A stretch of 64,000 bases of DNA from Pseudomonadota bacterium (GCA_022563195.1 JADFNV010000007.1:35982-99981), one strand, 5' to 3'; positions 53,397 to 63,137 are shown, counted from the stretch's first letter. Translations and numbers: made by a program. The notes: generated by a model from the letters alone, not told the origin.

Positions 53397-54896
53397 ATGA
53401 AACTTGATAGCGCCATACGCAGCGTCATCGCAATGCTGATCGTACTGATATTCATCGTAGCGATCGCCGCATTGCTGTTCCTGACCGAGTCGGCGCTGAA
53501 CGTCTGGGACCGGCTTATACAAGGGCCACGCGCGCTGCTCTATGGCTACACGGCCGTGATGATTGCGTTGATCATCCTGGCTTTTTGGTTGATCTGGCGA
53601 CTCGTCATTCGCCGCAAGATTTCGCCTGTCAACAAGAAAACGACTGCAAGCAACTTGTCGCAGGATGAAATCGAACGTCGTTTGCGCGAGGCTGAGGCCG
53701 CGGGAGTTGATGTTGGAGCGGCTCGGGAAGAACTCAGTGAGCTTGCGTCACGGCAGAAGGCCGGCGCGATTCACCTTTGCTTCTTCGGTGAGATCAGCAC
53801 CGGCAAGAGTTCGTTGATCAAGGCGCTGGTCCCCGATGCGGATGTCAGTGTAGACGTTGTCGGTGGTTCGACGACGGATACGCGACACTTTCGCTGGCAC
53901 GATGACAATGGCAACGAAATACTGTTGACGGACGTGCCGGGAACTGGCGGGCACGAGCGGGGACTCGATAAAATTGCGATTGAGGAAGCGCGACGTGCGC
54001 ATGTCGTCCTGTTTGTTTGCGATGGTGACCTGGCGCGCGCGGAGAAAAATGATATCAAGCACTTGCTCGCACTGGGAAAGCCCCTGGTACTCGTGCTGAA
54101 CAAGTCTGATCGATTCGATCTCGAAGAACAGGCAGCAGTAATGCAGCGACTACTTGAACATTTGGAGGATATGGGCAGTTCGATTGGGCGAGACCGGGTC
54201 GTTGCGGTGTCGGCCGGTGGCGAAATCGACGTTATTGAGCGCAGCTCGGACGGATCTGAAGACGTCGTTAGTCGGCAGCGGCCCGCCGACATTGGCGTCC
54301 TGGTCGTCGCTGTCAACCACTTGCTCGCGGGCGATGCCGACTCGATTGATGAAAAGCGCGATTCCGCCGTTTTTCGCCTGGCTGCCGACAAACTGGCGGA
54401 CGCGGAAACGCAGTACCGGGGGCAGCGAGCGGAACAACTTATTCGCAACGCAACGCGCAAAGCCGTGCTTGGCGCGCTCGCTGCAGTAAGCCCGGGCACC
54501 GATGTGCTGGTGCAGGGATACATCGGGACCGTCATGACGCGGGAAATCTGCAAGCTTTACGGTGTGGCACCGCGCGACCTGGATATCGAAGAGTTCCTGA
54601 CCCTGAGCCAAAGTCGCGTCGGGCGCGCACTGCCACTATCGCTCGCAGTCGCGGGAAACGGCCTTAAAGCGTTTCCGGGGATTGGAACTGTAGCCGGCGG
54701 TCTCGTGCACGCGGTCGCGTATGGTTTGATCTTTGATGCGCTGGGACGGAGCCTGGTTCTGACATTAGACAAGCACGGTGAACTGGTACCCGACCAAGCT
54801 GCACAAGAATTCGAGGAAGGCATCAGTGAACATATTGAAGCGGGCGTTCGCCGCGTTGCCAAATTGGCCGTGGACGACAAGCCGCACCAAGACTGA
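53397..54896 (+). CDS. membrane GTPase with DUF697 domain (first of a pair)
   Basis: 499 residues from ATG 53397; the longer frame to 53310 has no family-like text. Two N-terminal membrane helices (about 8-32 and 48-70), then a P-loop GTPase: G1 GEISTGKSS near 131, G3 DVPGTGG near 186, G4 NKSD near 238. The C-terminal third, with repeated hydrophobic and glycine-rich helices (AVLGALAAVSPGTDVLV, GIGTVAGGLVHAVAYG), fits DUF697. Expected at the inner membrane. The following GTPase gene begins 71 bp before its stop. Confidence 0.85.
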   Translation: MKLDSAIRSVIAMLIVLIFIVAIAALLFLTESALNVWDRLIQGPRALLYGYTAVMIALIILAFWLIWRLVIRRKISPVNKKTTASNLSQDEIERRLREAEAAGVDVGAAREELSELASRQKAGAIHLCFFGEISTGKSSLIKALVPDADVSVDVVGGSTTDTRHFRWHDDNGNEILLTDVPGTGGHERGLDKIAIEEARRAHVVLFVCDGDLARAEKNDIKHLLALGKPLVLVLNKSDRFDLEEQAAVMQRLLEHLEDMGSSIGRDRVVAVSAGGEIDVIERSSDGSEDVVSRQRPADIGVLVVAVNHLLAGDADSIDEKRDSAVFRLAADKLADAETQYRGQRAEQLIRNATRKAVLGALAAVSPGTDVLVQGYIGTVMTREICKLYGVAPRDLDIEEFLTLSQSRVGRALPLSLAVAGNGLKAFPGIGTVAGGLVHAVAYGLIFDALGRSLVLTLDKHGELVPDQAAQEFEEGISEHIEAGVRRVAKLAVDDKPHQD

Positions 54897-56187
54897 AGCC
54901 GGTAGCGACGACGGCTCAGAGCACCTGACACTCGCTCGCGAGAGTCTGCGTGAGCTGATCAGTGATACGCGCCTGCCCTCCGGTGTGCGCGATGCTTTAT
55001 CAAGCGACTACGATGCCGTCGAATCGATGCTCGACAAACTCGAGCACGGTCACTTGCACCTCGCCGTGTTCGGTCGGGTCAGCACCGGAAAGTCGTCGTT
55101 ACTGAACGCTTTGATTGGTCAGGACGCATTCTCTGTCAGTCCCTTGCACGGCGAAACTCGTCATTCGTCGATGCAGCCGTGGCATGAAGTTGAAGCAGGT
55201 GGTGTCTTCCTGATCGATACACCAGGCCTTGACGAGGCCGGTGGCGAAAAACGCGAGGCGATGGCCAGGGAAGTCGCCGGGCGATCGGATCTCGTGATCT
55301 TCGTGCTCGACGGCGATATTATGGATACCGAACTGCATGCCTTGAAGGCACTGCTGACACAGGGCCGCCCGGTTCTGGTCGTCCTGAACAAGAGTGACCT
55401 GTTTACATCAGACGAACTGGATGCGCTGTTGCGATCGGTGCGCGACAAAACCGACGGGCTTGTCGATGCGCAACACGTTCTGGCCGTTGCGGCTCAACCG
55501 CGACCGCAAACAGTTGTCGAAATCGACGAAGATGGCAATGAGTCCACAAGATCGCGCGATCGAGAGCCGGATGTCGAGACATTGCGACTCAGGTTGTGGG
55601 ATATTCTCGACGCTGAGGGCAAAACGCTGGTGGCACTCAATGCGAGCCTGTTCGCGTCCGATCTTAGTGACCAGGTCGGGCGCCGCATACTCGGGGCACG
55701 GCGCGAGCTTGGCGATCGCTTGGTTCGAACCTATTGTGTAGCGAAGGGAATCGCCGTCGCATTCAATCCGATCCCAGTGGCCGACTTGTTCGCTGCGGCA
55801 ATTATTGATGTCGGTATGGTTGTACACCTGTCGCGCGTCTATGACTTACCACTGAGCCAGAAAGAGGCGGGCTCCCTCGTCAAGGTCATCATGGCGGAAT
55901 CTGCGGCGCTGATGGGCACAGTCTGGGCTCTGCATCTCGTGTCGAGCGCACTCAAGGTGGGTACGGGCGGGCTTTCGACAATAGTGACTGCCAGTGCCCA
56001 GGGCGCGATCGCTTACTACAGCACTTATGTGGTAGGCCGGGTCGCGGCGGAGTACCTGGGCGAAGGCAAGTCATGGGGCGAGGGCGGACCGAAACATGTC
56101 GTTAAGCAAATTCTCGATAGCCTGGACCGGGACACCGTGTTGCGTGACGCGAAGCGTGAAATTCAGATCCGGCTCGGTCTTGGCTGA
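54826..56187 (+). CDS. GTPase with DUF697 domain (second of a pair)
   Basis: 453 residues from GTG 54826, picked because GAGGAAGG stands 5 bp upstream; this gives a 71-bp overlap with the first GTPase. G1 GRVSTGKSS near 79, G3 DTPGLDEAGG near 126, G4 NKSD near 190, then a DUF697 region (KGIAVAFNPIPVADLFAAA) of hydrophobic helices. No N-terminal helix, unlike its partner, so the two may form a hetero-pair with one anchored subunit (inference). Relatives include YcjX/YcjF- and Era-like proteins of unknown role. Confidence 0.85.
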   Translation: MNILKRAFAALPNWPWTTSRTKTEAGSDDGSEHLTLARESLRELISDTRLPSGVRDALSSDYDAVESMLDKLEHGHLHLAVFGRVSTGKSSLLNALIGQDAFSVSPLHGETRHSSMQPWHEVEAGGVFLIDTPGLDEAGGEKREAMAREVAGRSDLVIFVLDGDIMDTELHALKALLTQGRPVLVVLNKSDLFTSDELDALLRSVRDKTDGLVDAQHVLAVAAQPRPQTVVEIDEDGNESTRSRDREPDVETLRLRLWDILDAEGKTLVALNASLFASDLSDQVGRRILGARRELGDRLVRTYCVAKGIAVAFNPIPVADLFAAAIIDVGMVVHLSRVYDLPLSQKEAGSLVKVIMAESAALMGTVWALHLVSSALKVGTGGLSTIVTASAQGAIAYYSTYVVGRVAAEYLGEGKSWGEGGPKHVVKQILDSLDRDTVLRDAKREIQIRLGLG

Positions 56188-56203
56188 GGTGGGGGGGCAA
56201 TTC

Positions 56204-56569
56204 GTGACGACGGACAGACAGGCTCGAATACGGCGCATCTGGGACACGATATGCGACATTCCACAGGGCAGCGTTGCAAGCTATGGTCAGATAGCGGCAA
56301 TCTCCGGCATACCCCGCGGCGCACGGCAAGTAGGCTATGCGCTCAGACACCTGTCCGATACGCACGAAGTGCCGTGGCATCGCGTCATTCAAACGTCGGG
56401 CAGAATTGCGTTCGACAAGGGTACGGCCCAGTTTGAAGAACAAAGCAAACGACTGTTGATGGAAAACGTTGCCGTCATCGCGGGTCGAGTCGACATGCAA
56501 AAGTACCGTTGGCAGCCTGATCTGGACGAGTTGCTGTGGAAGCCGTCCTCGGCCTGGGATGAGCAGTGA
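56204..56569 (+). CDS. alkyltransferase-like (ATL) DNA-damage recognition protein
   Basis: 121 residues from GTG 56204 (run of G upstream). It has the DNA-binding fold of O6-alkylguanine transferases: IPQGSVASYGQIAAISG and ARQVGYALRHL, but the active-site motif PCHR is PWHR in VPWHRVIQTSGRIAF. Replacement of cysteine by tryptophan defines ATL proteins, which bind O6-alkylguanine and hand it to nucleotide excision repair without repairing it. Its stop overlaps the GTG of the next gene. Confidence 0.92.
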   Translation: MTTDRQARIRRIWDTICDIPQGSVASYGQIAAISGIPRGARQVGYALRHLSDTHEVPWHRVIQTSGRIAFDKGTAQFEEQSKRLLMENVAVIAGRVDMQKYRWQPDLDELLWKPSSAWDEQ

Positions 56570-57903
56570 TCACCAGGCGCAAATTGCAATCGCGACTCAT
56601 TAACACGCTGTTAAGTCCGCGAGTATTTGCGACCAGGCGCTGGATCACCGAGCGGCGCCGACGCCTGCTGGGCCGGCCGCATCTTGTATCGGTGTTTCTC
56701 GAGCTTGATGACCCATATTCCTACCTGCTGAGCCAATTCCTTCCCGATCTCTCCGCGTGCTACGAGATTGAGTTGCAGTTGCACCTGACACAGGCGCTGG
56801 GCGATGCGTTTCGACCACGTGCTGATATGCTCGCGGTCTATGCGGAGCGCGACTGTGAGCGCCTGGCACGTGAACTCGGCGTGCCGTTTCTCGACAAAGG
56901 GCGGGCGCCTCCGGTCGAAAATCGAAGGGCGCTGATTGACGCATTAGCCGATAGCGAGGGCAAGGCGAATTTCAGCGACGAGTTGCTTGAGGCAATCGGC
57001 CTTTACTGGCGCGGTGATTCCGAAGGTGTTGCACGGCGTGTAAGCGGTGCCGATCTGACGGGTCGAGGGGAGGCGCTACTGGAGAAGAGTCAACAGCTGC
57101 TCGCGCAACTCGGTCATTACAATAGCGCCACGATACATTATGCGGGCGAATGGTATTGGGGCGTGGATCGCCTGCACTATTTGATTAAACGTCTTGATGT
57201 GCTCGGCGCGCGGCGCGAAGGTTCGGTAAACGCCCGGCTTGCGTCAATTCGACAAGCCATGCAGGTGGCCCTGCCCATCACACCGCCAGGCAGCGCCAAA
57301 GACCTGCCGCCACTGGAGTACTTCTATTCCTTTCGCAGCCCATACTCGTATCTGTCACTTCGCCGCGTTTACGATATCGCTGACGCATTTGGACTTGAGC
57401 TTAAGATTCGGCCTGTTCTGCCAATGCTTATGCGCGGCATGCAAATACCGAAATCAAAACTTATCTATATCGCGACAGACACGACGCGCGAAGCGCAGCG
57501 ACTGGATATTCCTTTCGGCAAGTTCGTGGATCCGATCGGTCGTGGAACCGAACGATGCATGGCTGCGTTTTTTTATGCACTGGGTGAAAAACGAGAACGT
57601 GATTTTCTCCTACATGCGGGAGAGGCGATCTGGGCACGCGGTATCGATGTTGCAAGCGATAAGGGCATGCGCAAGGTAACGGCGCGCACCGGTTTGTTTT
57701 GGCCAGACGTCAAAATGGCAATGCAGGACGAAGCCTGGCGTGAGGTCGAGGACGAAAATCGCGAGGCGATGATGGAATCGGGTTCCTGGGGAGTGCCAAC
57801 GATGCGCCTCGGGGATGCCGTGTTCTGGGGTCAGGACAGGGACTGGTTGCTGGTTCGCCATATTGAGGAGCTTTGTGACCCGGGCGACGGAATTCTCGTA
57901 TGA
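56566..57903 (+). CDS. tandem DsbA-fold / HCCA-isomerase-like protein
   Basis: 445 residues from GTG 56566 (GTGA overlap). Two halves resemble each other: SVFLELDDPYSYLLSQFLPDL near 40 and EYFYSFRSPYSYLSLRRVYDIA near 248, each the opening of a DsbA-like thioredoxin fold as in 2-hydroxychromene-2-carboxylate isomerase; the second half ends in GSWGVPTMRLGDAVFWGQDR. Neither half has a C-x-x-C, so it is not an oxidoreductase of the DsbA type; a glutathione-dependent isomerase or similar role is possible. Substrate unknown. Confidence 0.75.
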   Translation: MITRRKLQSRLINTLLSPRVFATRRWITERRRRLLGRPHLVSVFLELDDPYSYLLSQFLPDLSACYEIELQLHLTQALGDAFRPRADMLAVYAERDCERLARELGVPFLDKGRAPPVENRRALIDALADSEGKANFSDELLEAIGLYWRGDSEGVARRVSGADLTGRGEALLEKSQQLLAQLGHYNSATIHYAGEWYWGVDRLHYLIKRLDVLGARREGSVNARLASIRQAMQVALPITPPGSAKDLPPLEYFYSFRSPYSYLSLRRVYDIADAFGLELKIRPVLPMLMRGMQIPKSKLIYIATDTTREAQRLDIPFGKFVDPIGRGTERCMAAFFYALGEKRERDFLLHAGEAIWARGIDVASDKGMRKVTARTGLFWPDVKMAMQDEAWREVEDENREAMMESGSWGVPTMRLGDAVFWGQDRDWLLVRHIEELCDPGDGILV

Positions 57904-58415
57904 CCACGGTTATTTTTTCACACGGGCAGGAGAGCGGGCCCTGGGGCACGAAGATTCGTGCAATGGCGGCGACCGCCAAAAAGCTGGGCTGCCACGCCGA
58001 CAGCATCGACTATCAGGGGATTGCGGACCCGACAGAAAGAGTACAGAAATTAGTCGCCGAGTGCCGCGACAGAAATGACTCGCTGATCCTCGTCGGGTCG
58101 AGCATGGGCGGCCACGTAGCGACGACCGCGGCTGCGGAGCTCGATGTTATCGGCCTGTTCGTCCTGGCTCCTGCCTATTACATGCAAGGTTACGAGGCAT
58201 TGACGCCAGACCCGCCGCAGGTGCCAATTTGCATTGTGCACGGCTGGCGGGATGACGTGGTGCCGGTCGAAAACAGCATTCGTTTTGCGGCACTGTGCAA
58301 GGCGGAGCTTCACATTCTTGACGGTGATCACCGTCTGAGCGCAAATATCGACGAGATCAACTATTATCTCTCACGCTTCATAGAAAAAATCTCCGTGCGA
58401 GAAAAATCAAAATGA
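57900..58415 (+). CDS. small alpha/beta hydrolase
   Basis: 171 residues, ATGA overlap with the preceding gene. FSHGQESGPWGTKIRAM start, nucleophile elbow VGSSMGGHVA near 66-75, acid in HGWRDDVVP near 118 and histidine in DGDHRLS near 142: a complete minimal alpha/beta-hydrolase triad, as in YqiA/RssA-like small esterases. Substrate unknown. Confidence 0.85.
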   Translation: MTTVIFSHGQESGPWGTKIRAMAATAKKLGCHADSIDYQGIADPTERVQKLVAECRDRNDSLILVGSSMGGHVATTAAAELDVIGLFVLAPAYYMQGYEALTPDPPQVPICIVHGWRDDVVPVENSIRFAALCKAELHILDGDHRLSANIDEINYYLSRFIEKISVREKSK

Positions 58416-58425
58416 GGAGTACATC

Positions 58426-58677
58426 ATGAGATATCTACTGGTGTTGGTGGCATTCGCGTTCGTCGGCTGTAGCGGGTCATCTGATGACGTGGCCGAAGAA
58501 ATTGATGACGCCATAGAGGCAGTTGAAGAGGTGGTGATGGATGCTGCGGAAGAGGGGTCTGATAGCCTGTCTAACGCGATTCACGACCGACTGGATGCAG
58601 CCAAAGATGTCGAAGGCGTCTTGATGGAAGCCAGGGAAGATATCGATGCAGCCATCGAAGAGGCTACAGGAAACTAG
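58426..58677 (+). CDS. small acidic lipoprotein
   Basis: 83 residues. Signal peptide with lipobox FVGC near 12-15, then an almost entirely acidic helical chain (VAEEIDDAIEAVEEVVMDAAEEG and a second similar stretch). GAGGAG is 8 bp before ATG 58426. It looks like a surface or periplasmic coiled-coil lipoprotein; family not recognised. Confidence 0.75.
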   Translation: MRYLLVLVAFAFVGCSGSSDDVAEEIDDAIEAVEEVVMDAAEEGSDSLSNAIHDRLDAAKDVEGVLMEAREDIDAAIEEATGN

Positions 58678-58793
58678 AGGCGGTCTGGCTGCGATCCGGG
58701 GGCACTCATGCCAGTGTCACCCGGGTGCGTAGACGCTTCTTAACGAAAGGTCAACAGTCTGCTGGTGTCGTCTTTTCGGTAGACTGATTCGCC

Positions 58794-61268
58794 ATGAACC
58801 TTGCCGGATTCCTTTTTAAGCCGCTCTATTGGCTGGCCGGGAAAATTTTCTCGGTGTGGGCCAGGCCGGCGATCATGCCGGAATCGCCGGCGGACCTGAT
58901 CACAGACAGCAAGGCGGCTGTCTGTTATGTGCTCGAGAGCGGCGGCCTGGCCGACCTGCTGGCACTCGAGCGTGCGTGCGCTATCCATGGGCTGCCGTCA
59001 CCAACAGAGCCATTCGAATTCTGTGGCGCGAGGTTTTCCCGTCGCTTTGCCGTATTGCGACCGATCCACGGATTCTTCTTTCGTCGTCGTTCAACAGCAG
59101 GTTCGCGCCGCCTGCGATATCTCGTGGATGCCGCCGAAGGCGATGGCAAAGAACTGCTGCTGATTCCGGTCGCGATCTACTGGGGCCGATCTCCGGACAA
59201 GGAGGGGTCGTTCCTCAAGTTGCTGTTGGCCGAGAACTGGGATGTTGTGGGCCGCACGCGCAAATTTTTCGCGACCGTATTGCACGGGCGCGACACACTA
59301 TTGCGATTCAGTAAGGCATTACCCCTGAGTTCGATTATTTCCGAAGGCCTCGAATCGCCGATCGCGTTTCGCAAGGTATTCCGTATCCTGCGCGTCCATT
59401 TTCGACAGGGGCGCAGCGCCACGGTTGGGCCGGATCTTTCGCACCGGCGCACGCTCGTTGACCAGGTATTGCGGGCGCCCGGAGTCAAACGGGCGATCGA
59501 GGCCGAAGCAGGCGACGATCTGGCCAAACAAGAAGTATCCAGGGCCAACGCGCGCAGATACGCATTAGAGATTGCCGCTGACATCTCTTACCCGACAATC
59601 CGGATCATCCGGCGATTCTTAAAATGGCTGTGGAATCGCATTTACGATGGTATCGAACTCAGCCACATCGAACGAATACACGACGTCGCAAAAGATAAAG
59701 AAGTCATCTATGTGCCGTGTCATCGCAGTCACTTCGATTACTTGCTGCTTGCCTACATCGTATACGAAGAGCGATTGCAACTGCCGCATATCGCCGCCGG
59801 CATCAATCTCAACATGCCCATCGTCGGCCCCATCTTGCGGCGCGGGGGCGCATTTTTCCTGCGTCGAAGCTTTCGTGGCAATCGTGTCTATGCGGCGGTT
59901 TTTGATGCTTATCTGCACCTGATCCTCGTGCGTGGACACTCCATCGAATATTTTGTCGAAGGCGGTCGCAGCCGCACCGGGCGCCTGCTGGCTCCGAGAA
60001 GCGGCATGCTCGCGATGACCGTGAATTCGTATATCAAGGACCCGAAACGGCCTGTGGTTTTTGTTCCTATCTACCTGGGATACGAGAAATTGATCGAAGG
60101 CGACTCGTTCATTACTGAACTCGGTGGCGGCGAAAAGAAGTCCGAGTCGCTTTTTGGTCTGATTCGCTCAGTCAAGGCGCTGCGCGAAAATTTCGGCAGC
60201 GTATACGTCAATATTGGCGAACCGATCGAACTTGAATTGTTGCTCGACTCCGCCAATCCGGATTGGCGCGACATGACGAACGGTAACGGCGATCGCCCAC
60301 CCTGGCTAAACGATGTCATTGATGAGCTCGGCCAAAGCATCATGCGTGCCATCAATTCGGCCGCCGCCGTCACACCCATCAGCTTGCTCGCTTATGTGTT
60401 GCTCGCAACACCGAAGCAGAAGATCGGTTATGAGGAACTTATTTCTCAGCTGCAACTGAGCATAGATTTGCTCAAACGCTTCCACTACTCGGACTCGGTT
60501 ACGATTCCGGACTTAAGTCCCGAGGACATCGTCACGCACGGTGAGAAGCTTGATGTCATCAGCCGCACCTCGCATCCGATGGGCGACGTCATTCACATGG
60601 CGGAGCATACGGCCGTGCTCATGACTTATTTCCGAAACAATATCCTGCATTTGCTGGCCGTGCCGGCGTCCGTGGCATGCTGTTTCATTCAGGGCCGACA
60701 ACTTGAACTTGCAGAGTTGCAACGCCTGATCAGTCTCATTTACCCGTTTATGCACAGAGAGTTGCGTATGCGATGGGAAGATGACGAAATCGACGGCGTC
60801 ACCAGCAGGGCGATTGATACTCTGGTAGACATGGAATTGTTGACTCGCGAAGGCAAGCATTTGCTGGTTCGACCTCCCACCGGTTCGGCCAATGCCTACC
60901 AGCTCTTGATGCTGGGACAAGCGATGGTACCTATGCTGCAACGTTTCTATCTTGTCATCGCGATTCTCGTGCAAAATGGCTCTGGCACGTTGTCACGGAC
61001 TCGCCTGGAACGAATGTGCGAGATCAGCGCGGAGCGCTTATCGATGATCTACGGACTACACTCGCCGGACTTTTTCAACAAGTCATTGTTCCAGAACTTT
61101 ATCCGCAAGCTGCAGGATATGGATGTATTGCGCCGCAATGGCGATGGACTGCTCGAGTTTGGTAACGATGTTGTCGCCATAGGCATAGATGCACGACTCG
61201 TTCTCGGCGAAGAGATTCGGCACAGTATTTTGTCATTGACGATACCCGAGGACCGGGTCGACGTATGA
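58794..61268 (+). CDS. plsB: glycerol-3-phosphate 1-O-acyltransferase
   Basis: 824 residues, near the ~807 of E. coli PlsB. The acyltransferase HxxxxD motif is HRSHFDYLLL near 307, followed by the GAFFLRRSFRGN and FVEGGRSRTGRLL substrate-binding blocks and PVVFVPIYLGYEKLIEG. It adds the first acyl chain to glycerol-3-phosphate at the inner membrane, opening phospholipid synthesis. Its stop overlaps trhO by ATGA. Confidence 0.97.
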   Translation: MNLAGFLFKPLYWLAGKIFSVWARPAIMPESPADLITDSKAAVCYVLESGGLADLLALERACAIHGLPSPTEPFEFCGARFSRRFAVLRPIHGFFFRRRSTAGSRRLRYLVDAAEGDGKELLLIPVAIYWGRSPDKEGSFLKLLLAENWDVVGRTRKFFATVLHGRDTLLRFSKALPLSSIISEGLESPIAFRKVFRILRVHFRQGRSATVGPDLSHRRTLVDQVLRAPGVKRAIEAEAGDDLAKQEVSRANARRYALEIAADISYPTIRIIRRFLKWLWNRIYDGIELSHIERIHDVAKDKEVIYVPCHRSHFDYLLLAYIVYEERLQLPHIAAGINLNMPIVGPILRRGGAFFLRRSFRGNRVYAAVFDAYLHLILVRGHSIEYFVEGGRSRTGRLLAPRSGMLAMTVNSYIKDPKRPVVFVPIYLGYEKLIEGDSFITELGGGEKKSESLFGLIRSVKALRENFGSVYVNIGEPIELELLLDSANPDWRDMTNGNGDRPPWLNDVIDELGQSIMRAINSAAAVTPISLLAYVLLATPKQKIGYEELISQLQLSIDLLKRFHYSDSVTIPDLSPEDIVTHGEKLDVISRTSHPMGDVIHMAEHTAVLMTYFRNNILHLLAVPASVACCFIQGRQLELAELQRLISLIYPFMHRELRMRWEDDEIDGVTSRAIDTLVDMELLTREGKHLLVRPPTGSANAYQLLMLGQAMVPMLQRFYLVIAILVQNGSGTLSRTRLERMCEISAERLSMIYGLHSPDFFNKSLFQNFIRKLQDMDVLRRNGDGLLEFGNDVVAIGIDARLVLGEEIRHSILSLTIPEDRVDV

Positions 61269-62107
61269 AGGTCGCCTCGTTTTACCAATTCCTGGATCTG
61301 CCTGATCCGCGGTCATTTTGTGATTCATTGCGGGCCTTATGCAGCGAGCAGCAATTGTTAGGCACGATCCTCGTTGCTGGCGAGGGGTTTAATGGAACGA
61401 TTGCGGGCAGTGAAGCGTCTATCAAGACATTATTCGTGTGGATCGAGGCAGAGCTGGCGTTGCCCGTACCGATTGATGGTCGCTGGACGGAGTCCACGGA
61501 TGCGCCATTTCGGTACATGCGTGTACGCACCAAGAAAGAAATCGTCACGCTTGGTCGGCCGGATATTTTGCCGCACAAGCAGGGCGGTATCCATGTGGCC
61601 CCCGATCAGTGGAACGCATTAATTGAAGACCCGAACGTGCTTGTCGTCGATACGCGCAATCACTACGAGGTTGAAGTCGGCACCTTTCCGCGCGCAATCG
61701 ATCCGGGTACGGACAGCTTTCAGCAGTTCCGGGTGTTCGCCGAAGCACTTGCCGAGTCGTCGAAAGATCGACCGCTGGCGATGTTCTGCACCGGTGGCAT
61801 ACGCTGCGAGAAGGCGACAGCGTTGATGCTCGAACTCGGATTCGAAAACGTGTACCAACTACAAGGCGGTGTGCTGAATTACCTGGCAGAAATGCGGCCC
61901 GAAGACAGTCGCTGGGATGGTGAGTGCTTCGTCTTCGATACGCGCGTTGCGTTAGACCGGGACCTGGCTGAAGGCGGGTACGTGCAGTGCCATGCATGCC
62001 GCCGTCCGTTGAGCAGCGATGATATCGCCTCACCTGATTATTGCGAAGGCGTATCGTGCCCGAAGTGCATCGCCGCTACAAACCCTAAGCGTCGAGATCG
62101 GGAATGA
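61265..62107 (+). CDS. trhO: tRNA uridine(34) hydroxylase, rhodanese type
   Basis: 280 residues. N-terminal acylphosphatase-like part (LLGTILVAGEGFNGTIAGS), then a rhodanese domain with the active-site cysteine in MFCTGGIRCEKATALM near 176-191, and a C-terminal cysteine pair CHACRRPLS...CPKC. Matches TrhO/YceA, which hydroxylates U34 in tRNA on the way to mo5U/cmo5U. Converges on the YdcH-like gene with a 23-bp overlap. Confidence 0.95.
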   Translation: MKVASFYQFLDLPDPRSFCDSLRALCSEQQLLGTILVAGEGFNGTIAGSEASIKTLFVWIEAELALPVPIDGRWTESTDAPFRYMRVRTKKEIVTLGRPDILPHKQGGIHVAPDQWNALIEDPNVLVVDTRNHYEVEVGTFPRAIDPGTDSFQQFRVFAEALAESSKDRPLAMFCTGGIRCEKATALMLELGFENVYQLQGGVLNYLAEMRPEDSRWDGECFVFDTRVALDRDLAEGGYVQCHACRRPLSSDDIASPDYCEGVSCPKCIAATNPKRRDRE

Positions 62108-62309
62108 GTTCGCTTTCCAGCGTGGTGATCATGTCTTTGATGAGCAGCTTGCGCTTTTTGAGGCGGCGAATGCGCAGCTGGTCGACCATCGGATCGTGTT
62201 GCAGGCGACCAATCAGGTAGTCGAGGTCCCGGTGACTGACGCGCAGCTCACGCAGCCGCTGGAACTGCTTAAAAGATTCGGTATCGATTTCGCCGGTCAT
62301 TTCGAACAA
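62085..62309 (-). CDS. YdcH-family (DUF465) small protein
   Basis: 74 residues: HRDLDYLIGRLQHDP then IRRLKKRKLLIKDMI, the DUF465 helical-hairpin pattern with a basic LKK(R/K)KL core. Family function is unknown. ATG 62309 or the ATG three codons in (62300) could start it. Two base pairs separate it from cysQ. Confidence 0.88.
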   Translation of the reverse strand: MFEMTGEIDTESFKQFQRLRELRVSHRDLDYLIGRLQHDPMVDQLRIRRLKKRKLLIKDMITTLESELIPDLDA

Positions 62310-62311
62310 TG

Positions 62312-63115
62312 CTACTCGTCGTCTGCGAGTAGCGCCAGCCAGTCATGATCGGTGGGTCCGATGACGACAAACCAAGGGTTCAAAATATCGGATTTACTAT
62401 TATAAGACAATGACTTACCGTCCAGTTCAAGGACTCGCCCACCGGCCTGCTCGACGACCGCCTGAGCCGCCGCCGTGTCCCACTCCGAAGTCGGCCCAAG
62501 GCGCGGATAAAGGTCGGCGCGACCTTCTGCGATGATGCAGAATTTGAGTGAACTGCCCATGGGCACGATGTCGGACTCACCGAGTTTTTCGAGGAACGAG
62601 TCGAGGCTTGAGCCGCGGTGAGAGCGGCTGCCAACGATGCGGATGGGCTGGCTGCTTTTGCTGGCGACGTGAATCTGTACTGGCGATTCGCCGCGGCTGC
62701 GAAGCTCAGTGCCATGACCTTCGCAGCCGATATAAGTCTTGTCCTGCACGGGCACGTGGACGACTCCAAATACAGGCCGATTGGAATCGATAAGAGCGAT
62801 GTTGACGGTGAATTCGCCATTGCGATTGACAAATTCCTTGGTGCCGTCGAGTGGGTCGACCAACCAATAGCGCTGCCACTGGCTCCGTTCCGAAAATGAC
62901 GGCAGCCCTGATTCTTCGGAGATGATCGGGATATCGGGCGTGATCTCATCAAGGCCTGCGATGATGCGATGGTGTGCGGCGAGATCGGCCTGAGTTAGAG
63001 GCGAATCGTCGAGTTTGCTTTGAACGTCGAAATCCGTCGCGTAAACTCGGAGTATCGCTTCACCGGCCTCAATGGCCAATGCAGCAATTGGATCAATCAG
63101 TTCCTCAAGATTCAT
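62312..63115 (-). CDS. cysQ: 3'(2'),5'-bisphosphate nucleotidase
   Basis: 267 residues of the inositol-monophosphatase-like fold. Metal-binding motifs: EESG near 67-70, DPLDGTKEFVNRNGEFTVNIA near 88-108, and WDTAAAQAVVEQAGG near 211. CysQ turns 3'-phosphoadenosine 5'-phosphate into AMP, clearing a by-product of sulfate assimilation. Divergent from the nucleotidase gene. Confidence 0.95.
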   Translation of the reverse strand: MNLEELIDPIAALAIEAGEAILRVYATDFDVQSKLDDSPLTQADLAAHHRIIAGLDEITPDIPIISEESGLPSFSERSQWQRYWLVDPLDGTKEFVNRNGEFTVNIALIDSNRPVFGVVHVPVQDKTYIGCEGHGTELRSRGESPVQIHVASKSSQPIRIVGSRSHRGSSLDSFLEKLGESDIVPMGSSLKFCIIAEGRADLYPRLGPTSEWDTAAAQAVVEQAGGRVLELDGKSLSYNSKSDILNPWFVVIGPTDHDWLALLADDE

Positions 63116-63137
63116 GTGAGCATCCGGACGTTCAGGC

